From Hyaloscypha bicolor E (taxonomy: Eukaryota > Ascomycota > Leotiomycetes > Helotiales > Hyaloscyphaceae), in assembly GCF_002865645.1 (NCBI RefSeq), contig NW_020194588.1, forward strand, positions 726,092 through 790,091: 64,000 nt of DNA. The letters are read 5' to 3'. Every line of letters starts with the position of its first letter. Position 1 is the first letter of the stretch. Made by a program: the position numbers and the translations under genes. The notes below the pieces were generated by a model, which saw nothing but the letters and a program-made list of their open reading frames with translations, did no database searches and was not told the DNA's origin. Shown here piece by piece: positions 54,964-64,000 of this stretch.

Positions 54964-57925
54964 ATGGATTTTGATCCTAGGTTTGACCACAACGGTTCTC
55001 GTCAATCACGCCACATCCCAATACCGGATGTTCCTCCTGTACGTACTTACCTTGCAATACACACAAGGCTTTGACTAAGATTTCACTAGATTCATGACCC
55101 GCAAGATCATTACCCTCCGCGCCCTGTTCCTGTAAGTTATTTCTTCCCATATCACAGAAATACATTTTCTTGCGCTAATTTCGAAATAGATTCCAGAACC
55201 GCAAGATCATTACCCTCCGCGTCCATACAGCGCCCACCAATACAGTAGCGCAAGTCCATTAAGCTCGCACCCAACCTACAGCGAATATGCCCCGAGCTAT
55301 CACACATATGATGGCCCCGGACCCGACGACGATTTTGATGCAGAAGCCCAATCCCAGGGTGGATACCACGAGAATTACCAATCTTCACCTCAAGATATTC
55401 CCTTGCTAGCAAGGCCGATCTCCAACCAGCACCTCTACAGCGCAAGCGTGGAGAACCTCGCCAGACCTGTATCAACGGGACCATTGTCTCCACCAGGACC
55501 TCGTCCGCTGCATCTAGGGCAGTCAATTGAGGAAGAATCAAACCATTTGAATAAAGCCAACTTTGGGCATCTAGTTTACGACTGCCCCGTGCCGCCAAAG
55601 CTGTTGAAGAACATTCCTCATGCGCAGCCCCCAGGACGAGATGAATTCACGCATATGCGATATACTGCAGTGACATGCGATCCAGAAGAATTTACAGCGG
55701 AACGCTTTACGCTTCGGCCACAGCTTTTCCAACAGCGAAGACGGACCGAGTTGTTCATTGTGGTGACAATGTATAACGAAGACGATGTCCTGTTCGCCAG
55801 GACTATGGCAGGAGTATTCAAGAACATCGAATACATGTGCTCGCTGAAAGGTAAGCACAAGGGCTTGTGGGATGAGAATGGGTGGAAGAAGATCGTGGTT
55901 TGCGTTGTAAACGATGGCCGTGCCAAACTCGATGCGAGAACGAGGGCAGTGATGACCGCGCTTGGTGTGTACCAGCATGGTGTAATGGTCGAAGAAGTCA
56001 ACAAAAAGCCTGTCACAGCTCACTTGTACGAATACACCACCAAGGTCGGTATCGATCTCCGCAAAGGCGTCGTGGAAACAAAGCCTGGTATTGGTTGTCC
56101 TGTCCAGATGATCTTCTGCCTGAAGGAAAAGAATCAGAAAAAGATCAATTCCCACAGATGGGCGCTTCAAGCTTTTGGAGGGGCGCTCCAACCGAATATC
56201 TGTGTCCTTCTCGATGCTGGAACACGGCCCGGCGACAGGTCGATCTACGAACTCTGGAAAGCTTTCGAACTTAATCCGAATTGTGGTGGAGCTTGCGGTG
56301 AAATCAAAGCCATGCTGGGAAAAGGCAGAGGTGTCGAGAAACTGCTTAATCCACTGATTGCAGCTCAGAACTTCGAGTACAAAATGAGTAACATCCTCGA
56401 TAAACCCATGGAGTCAGCATTTGGTTTCATTTCCGTGCTTCCGGGTGCATTCTCTGCATACCGGTTCGTTGCTCTGCAGAACGATGCTAAGGGCAAAGGT
56501 CCCTTGGAGAAGTACTTCGATGGCGAGAAACATCATCTGGATGCGGATATCTTTACCAAGAATATGTATCTGGCTGAGGATCGAATTCTGTGTTTCGAGC
56601 TCGTGGCTAAACGCAAGTCTCGATGGGTCCTCACGTACGTCTGCTCGGCTCAGGGAGAAACAGATGTTCCTGAAGAAATGCCGGAGCTGATCAAACAGCG
56701 AAGACGATGGCTCAATGGCTCCTTTTTCGCGGCTGTATATGCCCTTGTTCATTTCTATCAGATTTTTCGCAGCTCTCACAGTTTCCTGAGGAAGTGCATG
56801 TTCATGGTTGAGTTTCTGTATCAACTTATTAGCATGATCTTCGCTTGGTTTGCTGTTGGAAACTTCTTCCTCGTCTTTCAGATCCTCACGACTGCGCTAG
56901 GTGGGCCGACGCTCCTTGGTAAGACTGGTGAAATTCTCTCAGTCATCATTGAATGGGTCTACCTGGGGTCTCTGGTCGCATGTTTTGTCCTTTCACTGGG
57001 GAATACACCTGATGGTTCGAGGAAATTCTACATGACGATGGTCTACTCTTGGGGAGTGATAATGATGTTTGTGTCTCTGATGCCCCTTTATCTGGTAAAT
57101 TCTAACGATTTTCAGATATCTCCTCTTCGCTTCTGTGTTCATCACCATCAAGTCTGTTGAGGCAGAAGCGGAGGATGGAGTGTTCACATTCGGAAAACTG
57201 TTTACGAACCAGATATTCTTCACTCTCATAGTATCGTTGCTCTCAACCTACGTTCTCTGGATCTTTATTTCGATTGTGTTTCTGGATCCCTGGCATATCG
57301 TGTCATCAGTAAATTTCCCTGCCATCCTTCCTATATTTAGGCTAATCAACACTACCTCAGTCACTCCAATACCTCCTTCTATCCCCAACATACACAAACG
57401 TCATCAACGTCTACGCCTTCTGCAACACCCACGACGTAACCTGGGGTACGAAAGGCGACGACAAAGCCCCAGCCCTGAAAACCGCAACCGTGAACTCGGA
57501 AGGCAAATCCGACCAAGAACCAAACTTTGACGACGGCGACCTCGACGAACTCTACGACACGGCGCTGCAGAAATTCGCTTCCGAAGCAGTTGAAGAGCCC
57601 AAGACCACAGATGCAAAGGATGCTGATGAAGGGTACAGGAAGGCTTTCAGAACGTATGTTGTGCTAGTGTGGATGTTTTGCAATGCAGCGCTGGTGGCGA
57701 TCGTGTTGAATGCCGGGGGTTTGAATAGGCTGGAACTTAATCCGTCAGGGCAGGAGGCGACGAGTGCGAAGGTTAAGACTTACTTGCTGGTTGTTTTGTG
57801 GAGCGTTGCTGGGTTGTCTGCTTTTAAGTTTGTGGGTGCGATGTGGTACAAGATTCACAGAATCGTGAGTCCCCCCCCTTGACCTGAAGTATACTCGCTA
57901 ACATTTGACGTAGTTCCAGAGGTAG
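54964..57925 (+). CDS. Chitin synthase, division 1 (class III-like)
   Basis: Six exons, 54964-55038, 55090-55131, 55190-57066, 57116-57308, 57361-57864 and 57914-57925, all in phase, give about 900 residues. The enzyme polymerises UDP-GlcNAc into chitin at the plasma membrane. The N-terminal 160 residues are a disordered P/Y/S-rich region. Catalytic motifs follow: [29 protein letters not shown] (about 380), [31 protein letters not shown] (about 501) and [11 protein letters not shown] (about 541), followed by several membrane helices and [17 protein letters not shown]. Details such as [18 protein letters not shown] favour class III. Exon 2 is 42 nt and phase 0, and encodes nearly the same [10 protein letters not shown] block as the start of exon 3. 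No frameshift is seen. The 49-bp intron at 57067 was fixed by frame restoration. Confidence 0.93.
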
Positions 57926-58868
57926 GTAAATCGATTGGGACGGCGAGGTAGATAAGAATGTTAAATGGGGAATATTTTATGTTTACACAGCACGGAATAA
58001 AATGGAGCTATAGGCGTAGGAGGAATTAAATACGCTGAATGGTCTGTTTTCATGTGCATAGTGTGTATAGTCCCAATAAGCTGCTGTACATTCCAGTGAT
58101 GTGCCCGAATTGCACTGTAAAGTTTTGTCCTCCGAGGCCTGAAGCATCCACTGCGGCGGTGTGTATAGCCCCACAACCACAGAAGCCGAGTTGGGGGCGG
58201 AAAGTGCGGGGTTGCCCGCAGGTGCCTGTCTCCATCCCAATCTCATTCTCAGCTTCTAAACTTTCAGACTTCGAGCTGTGCATGAAGCGCTCCTCGATGT
58301 ATCCCATTATAGATGCTATTTCGGGATGCATCAACATTTCCTACTCTCAAAAATATCTGGCAAAGATGACCTACCGTGACGGAAGAACCACGTCAAAGGT
58401 CAGCCCCTCAAGTCCCACGAATCAAACAATTTGGAAGACAAAGCGATGAAGAACTTTTAAATAATTAGATCTGAGTTTTAGTGTACCGGATATGAATTAT
58501 AATCTTGATGGCGTGACTCGTGATCACGTGATAGAGATTCATGGGCAGGTTGGTGAGCTACCCACCCCCAACTCTAGCTGGAGCTATATTTGGGGCGCCG
58601 ATCCCGAGCTTGGCGAGCACCACAAATTATCCATTTAGGTTGTGAAACATTGTCCACATGGACGAGTCGAAATTTTGAAGTGATTGAACCTTCTAATGAT
58701 CTAGCGAGAATGTCAAGCCCCGCAATCTATCGTGAGCAAAGCGATCTAGTTCTATTATATCTTGAATCAGGATCAAGCATACTGTACCTAACAGATTGAC
58801 AAGATGGACAAGAATGGTAAAATGAAGTCCAGGTGCAAAGACCACATGTTGACACCCATCACCACCCC
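57926..58868. other. Convergent intergenic region
   Basis: About 940 bases between the chitin synthase end and the end of the minus-strand monooxygenase gene. Open frames on both strands (58050-58337 minus, 58039-58449 plus) have no recognisable domain. I see no RNA gene or repeat. Confidence 0.35.
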
Positions 58869-61800
58869 CTACTCTGCTTTCGTCACCGCCGCCCAATGCC
58901 TCTTCGTAGCCAAAGTTTCCTCCCTCCACAGCCATGCCGCCAGAAGTGTCGCACCAGATCCAATGACGATTACTGATGCAACGTAGCCAGCAAGTAAGAT
59001 AAACCAGCTTGTCTCGATCATCCTTGCGTTTTTAAGATCTTTGAACAGAAGCACCATCCAAATAAAACTCCCAAGCTCGGATCCAAGAATACCTCCCAAC
59101 GCTCTTGGGATATCCTGTAGTGGCGAAGCTATTGGGCCCGTGCCGGTAAACCTGAGGTATTGAAACAATATCATCGTGACGAAGGCAGCGGGAATGACGG
59201 CACGTCTAATCGAAGGGAGATCTGCTTTCACACGGTAGAAACGATCAAATGGCGTGCTATCTTGTACCAAGCTGGCAAACAAGCGATGCAAGATGACAAG
59301 GAAAATGGGCAATACAGGCCAAATAACCTGTAAATTCTTAGATAATTCGGCTTCTGGGTAAGCGGTGACTGTGAGCGCTGGGATTATGGCTCCCAAAATA
59401 ATCGTTGGAAGAAGTGTTTTGGCATAGTTAATTTGAAGGAGACGTTGATCGAGAGCACCAAATAGTTCGATAGGCGACCATGAGTAGTGGAGAAAGAACC
59501 AAAGGCTGGTTACGGTGGTAACCTCAAGGAAGTAGGACATGGTGCTGAACAGCAGAGGCCTATTGCGACCAGGTTAGACTTCTTGGTATTATCTTCAGGG
59601 AAAGGCTTACCATAGAATGGGGTTTAGAAGGTACGCCCGTCGACTTCCTTCCATCATTAAAATCGGATACATCGGTAAGTTCAGTATTTGCGAGACGAGT
59701 GTGGGCTCCTCCTTGGTTCGCCATGCGTTCGCAGCGAGCAGAAGAAGAGGTAAAGCAAGCACTGCCCTCGGCTTCCGAAATTCTTTTTTACCATACCCTT
59801 GAGTTGGATTGAATGCCATTGTTCTTGTGAGAGATCGTGGCGGGATGGGCAGAAATTCTATCCTCTCGGCAGCAATGTATTTTTCACTTTGCGCTGATTC
59901 CCCACCAACAATTGGGGCAAGATACTTGAATATTATTCTTGTCGTACGAGTTGCCAGGGTAAAGAACCTCACGTTTCGAGACCCGTATTTGGTAATTAAG
60001 CTAGCCCGTGGGCGTCCCAACGCTCTCGGGGCAGACAGATTTCAAAGACTGTCTGCCCCGTAATATTAACGTAATATAAGGCGGTGTAGGGAGGCGTAAG
60101 CTTACCCCGCGCACTGTAACCTTATCCACCTAGCTATTGCTTAATCAAGTATAGAATCCATGGTGTTATCAAAGCACATTAGCCCCATATGCAACCTGAC
60201 TCCGTAGGCTCCTATTTCAGGAGTATATCTGCATCTGGCGGTAAGGACAAGCCAGCGATATCGGGAGGATCGTCGTAATTACAAGCTGTCTGCTCCCACT
60301 TATTATTATTAATTGGGCTGGACTATTACTAGTATTATTGCATACTAATTCTCCATATTTTCCTCTTCCCAGTAACGCTTTACCACTAATAATACTAATA
60401 TAATTAATGCCGGACTTCGTCGTAAGATTGAAACTATAATTGAGGCTATTCCCGAAGCCTATTAAATCGCCCCTGAAGCTAGTTCTATTATCTCCGATCC
60501 AAATTCCGCCTTTGCATATCTCTAGGACTAGGCCTTTACCCAAGGGTATGCGTTCATTATCTCGTTATTAACTAATATTCGGGCTCGATTTCTTTATATC
60601 TATTACTCCGAAAAGACTCGTAATTTTAGGAAGCTTGGGGAAGATAAATGCCAATGGCTCTGGATAAATATATATTAGTAGGGTTATAAAATGAGCTTTT
60701 ATATGAGTAAATAGAAAAGAAAGAGGGATAATTAGGTATTTGGAACCTCATAATATATAATTCATACCTATTTACCTACTCTAGATCTATTCTAGCTAGC
60801 TTTATATATATCTCGTTATCCTGGTTATCTTGAGGCTATTTGAATTACGATAGCTTATAGAGGCATAATTAGGTATACGGTATTAAAAGAGATCTTATAA
60901 AAGCAGGGCTTAAAGCTTAATATAAAGACGTTTTATAATCTCTATTATAAAGAGCAAATTACTAATCTCACTAATTAGGAGTAAGCTCGTTTAATTTTTA
61001 CTATTTTTTAAGATAAAGGCTTCTATATAATTATTAATAATTTATATATTTACGGCCCCGATAGCTCAAAGCAGGATCGAATTATTTAGGCTATTACTTG
61101 GATAAATATAGAGCAAATTTATTAAGGCCGTTGCTTTATCTCTTGGCGTATTAGTTAATTAGATATAACCTTTAATACGAATAATAAGAGAATGCTTCTT
61201 AGTAATATAGTTGGAATTAATAATACCGGTTTAATATTTACCTATATATACCTCTTTTATATTAATAAGCTAGCTTGATTCTTTCGCTTTTGCGAGTAGA
61301 TATGGATAATCTACTTCTTTTATAATTACCTTAGACCTGCTATCTGGTATAGTGATTTTGCTACGGGCTTTATTGCCATAATAGCTAAATCTGCCGTATT
61401 ACAAGCTATTAAAGCTCGTAGAGCTTTATAGAAGGAGAAGGAGAAGGAAGCTTTTAATAATGAATTAGATAATTTATTTATAGAGTTATTTTTAGAGCCT
61501 TTATTTCCTGCTCTTATTAAAGATTCTAGTACCAGTAATATTAATTACCTCGGCTAACTCGAGCTTTCTATAACTATTTATAATATAAAAATGATTCTAT
61601 AATATTGCGAATGGCATACCGTTATTACTATTAAGAAAAAGCTAATTTAAAGAGGATATAAGGATATGGTTCGTAATAAAATCATAGATTTAATCTGGAA
61701 ATAAGTAAAGGCCGATTCTATTAATAAGCTAAATTCGTTACGTACTATGATTTTGGCAGTTCTTAAACCCTCTAAATAATTATATTTACTCGATTATTAT

Positions 61801-64000
61801 TAACCTAAAAAGCCCTTCTTTTATTATAGTTATATCTCTTATTATCCAAATCTTGGCTGCCATGCTTTAGTACGAGTAAAGAAGGCTTATAATATTATTT
61901 CTATTAGATTAAGCAAGAACTAGCCTATTAGTCATATAATTAAGATTATTTGCGAGCGAGCTAAGGCACTCCTATAAGACTATAACGATAAGATTAATAA
62001 GAAGCGTCTCTCTATACTACGACTAGTTAATCGTAAGTTCTTTAAGCTATACCTCTTTAAAATTACGTATTTTGCCCTGGAGAAGGCTATAGTAGAGTTC
62101 GTATAAGCTAAATTACTTCTCGATTTACTAGAGAAAGAGTAGCGTAATTATCTCTTTAATACTAAACGTGGGTACCAGGAGAACTACTAATTACCTTTAT
62201 AATTCGGTATTCCGTACAAATATTAGATGGCATACTTTATATCTCTCGAATAACCCTTATCTTTAATTCTCTTTGATTCCCGCTAGCTCTATAATGGCTC
62301 CGAAGTTCTCTATAAATTATGGGAAATGCAACTTAATAATCCTAACCTTAATAGTATAATTAAAGCTCCAGAAGACAAATATACCGGCAATTAATTTAGG
62401 GGCTATAGGGGGGAAATAATATTTAATATGGCAGTTTCTATAGCTGAGAAGCATAAGACTCTTTTACCTAAAGATACTAAGTATTTTGCTCTTGTATTTA
62501 AGAAGTTAAACGAGAGGCTTGCCATATAACAAGATACTTTATTCAAATCAAAAGAAGCTATACTAGCTCGTCTTCCAGATACCTTAATTTCCCCGAAACT
62601 AATATTTATACCGGGCCGCAAAAGAGCACTTACTAGTACGGAGCTTGCTTTTATGGAAGAGGCTAATAAAGCTCGATAACGCCGGAAGGAGGAAAGAGAG
62701 AAGGAGCTATAAGAGATAGCTAAATTACTAATAGACAAAGATATTACAGAGCGGTTAAATATATAGCAGGAATTAATATCGGAGTATTTGAAGCGCCTAT
62801 AATATAAGAAAGATAGAGAAGAGAAAGATAATAGGAACAACTTTAATAATATAATAATTAATCCTACTATTACCAAAAGCTTAACTTTAATACCCTTATA
62901 ATAAATACTACTACCATTAAAGGTAATACTAGCTTGGGAGGCACTTAGGAATCGCAAGAGATTACCAAGTCCGCCTACTTTAGATATAGATACCTCTTTT
63001 GCCTCGAATTACGATCCTAATTACGTCCCTGAAACATAGTATCCGGACGTTAGCTTATTTGTTTCCGATAACGATTTTTACTCTGCCTATAAGGGTAATA
63101 TTAATACTAACTAATTAGCTCGGTCGTTCTCCTCTTCCTTACTATCCTATAACGAATTTATCTCTTAAATCATGGCTATATAAGCTCTAGAACTTGGAAT
63201 GCCTTCCGAACCTCCTCGATTAGAAATACTCCTACTAAGTCGACCAGTTCGTGCAAAAAAGCTTATATTAAAGGCTAAATCGCAGGAGCGTTATAAGGCA
63301 GAGATAGAGAAGGCGAAGGAGCAAAAGTAGAGGAGGAAACCGAAGATATCGGAGACTTCTTAATTAATGGATCTTCTAATCAGGAGCCCGTAAAGGTAAG
63401 TAAGTATAACCTCGTTTCGATTCAAGTACTAATTATATGCTAATTATAGGCGCTCGACTATTCTTTACCTCTCTCTTTACGTCGATTTCTAATGTCAGTT
63501 TCCTATATTGATTTCCTATAAACGAACCATATATAAAATGGGGTGAAGGCTAAATAAGGAGAATAGTAGATAATATATTTCCTGTTTCTTAGCGTATAAT
63601 CTAGTTTTATGTTAATTGCGATATACATTTTTATATTAGTATAGTATTCGTAAAGTAGATTACGGGAAAGTTAATACATGTGGGCTTATCTTGAGATTAC
63701 GGGGCTTACCATACTAATTAAGATAGCGAGTAGTGCGGAGCGGCAGAATCGAACTATCCGATGATCGTATGGGGCAGACAGTCTTTCGGATCTGTCTGCC
63801 CCGAGAGCGTTGGGTGGGCGTCGATGAGCTTCGAAGCTCTTCAAGCAAGCTTCGATATCGGTTGGGTTGGGAATCTTCCCTGAACTGTTGTCCACGAGAC
63901 GTTTGAGATGGTTGGCCAGAGATGCTACACTTTCGGTTACGAGGGTGGTTCCGAGTCCTGATTCTGGAGTGACCTGTTTGCTGTCAGTGTGAGTACTCGA
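58869..64000 (-). pseudogene. FAD-dependent monooxygenase with membrane tail, split by a transposon
   Basis: On the minus strand the gene enters the window at 64000 and resumes beyond the insertion at 60017-63813. Before it, KQVTPESGLG and ESVASLANHL match the GxG/AIEDAAxLA region of PaxM-like FAD monooxygenases, followed by PTDIEACLKSFEAHRRP. After it, in the same frame, comes RASLITKYGSR, then IVGGESAQSEKYIAAERIEF and LPIPPRSLTR, the family's C-terminal end. It continues as at least seven hydrophobic helices (LPLLLLAANAW, IELFGALDQRLLQ, GYVASVIVIGSGATLLAAWL) to a stop at 58869, with a 51-bp intron at 59610-59560. Without the insertion and one duplication copy the frame is continuous. Relatives act in meroterpenoid or indole-diterpene pathways. 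The 5' end lies outside the window. Confidence 0.78.
60017..63813 (+). mobile_element. Mutator-like element (MULE), 3.8 kb, RIP-mutated
   Basis: The ends read CCAACGCTCTCGGGGCAGAC inward and match for about 46 bases with four differences. Each end contains an internal palindrome (GGGGCAGACAG ... CTGTCTGCCCC). A 9-bp duplication GTGGGCGTC flanks the element (60008-60016 and 63814-63822), the length typical of Mutator-type transposition. On the plus strand, broken frames still show a MULE transposase: TFNTNNKRMLLSNIVGINNT near 61169 and EWHTVITIKKKLI near 61604, with many TAA/TAG stops. The AT-rich, stop-filled interior fits RIP, so the element is inactive by itself. It lies inside the FAD-monooxygenase gene. 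Confidence 0.93.

Noticed and set aside
56414..56824. Minus-strand open frame within the chitin synthase
   Set aside because: Shadow of the conserved catalytic exon on the plus strand.
62403..62957. Minus-strand open frame of 184 codons in the Mutator-like element
   Set aside because: Leu/Ser/Ile-rich composition caused by AT-rich sequence; the transposase remains are on the plus strand.
1..64000. CRISPR array, rRNA or tRNA genes
   Set aside because: No regular spacer-repeat pattern or recognisable rRNA segment was seen. I found no convincing tRNA by eye, but a dedicated tRNA search could not be run.

Overview
This window comes from the nuclear genome of a filamentous ascomycete (Pezizomycotina). 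The evidence is genes with many short GT-AG introns (about 45-120 bp), a WSC-domain wall protein, a division-1 chitin synthase, a Zn2Cys6 regulator, and AT-rich blocks in which old transposons carry the C-to-T/G-to-A signature of repeat-induced point mutation (RIP). A leotiomycete-like relative is my best guess, but the sequence alone does not settle it. Splice sites were read by eye from GT/AG, phase and frame, and no transcript data were available.

Layout. 1-2912: no clear gene, an AT-rich relic and an intact-looking 214-bp solo LTR (1007-1220). 2913-13059: a C2H2 zinc-finger protein (-), an Hsp70-like ATPase (+) and a membrane-anchored pepsin-like protein (-). 13618-15307: a degenerate minisatellite and a decayed terminal-inverted-repeat element. 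16292-26618: a secreted beta-propeller/WSC protein, an AP-endonuclease-like nuclease, a fragment of a GPI-type wall protein, a DUF218 protein, a glyoxalase-fold protein, a second solo LTR (24876-25248) and an alpha/beta hydrolase. 27050-29510: gene relics (2EXR-like, unknown, GH3 beta-glucosidase). 30021-31565: a sulfatase. 32259-38976: a 6.7-kb RIP-mutated DNA transposon, itself carrying a nested 1.54-kb LTR element. 39510-47426: an MFS sugar-type transporter tail-to-tail with a Zn2Cys6 regulator, then a multi-pass membrane protein. 48299-54337: relics of a purple acid phosphatase and of a repeat-rich hydrophilic protein, the latter broken by a 552-bp MITE. 54964-57925: chitin synthase. 58869-64000: an FAD-dependent monooxygenase with a C-terminal membrane domain, split by a 3.8-kb Mutator-like element.

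Main points. Five mobile insertions can be delimited to the base with matching target-site duplications: ACACT, CACTT, TGAGG with nested ATTCT, TA, and a 9-bp GTGGGCGTC; a sixth, at 13962-15307, has TA on both sides. The solo LTR at 1007-1220 and the two LTRs of the nested element at 36487-38024 are the same 214-bp sequence in opposite orientation, one nearly unmutated and two RIP-mutated, so a single window holds a before/after record of RIP. Removing the Mutator-like element and one 9-bp duplication restores the monooxygenase reading frame, which suggests a recently lost biosynthetic gene. The window reads as a gene-bearing compartment alternating with AT-rich, transposon-built compartments and surrounded by pseudogenes.
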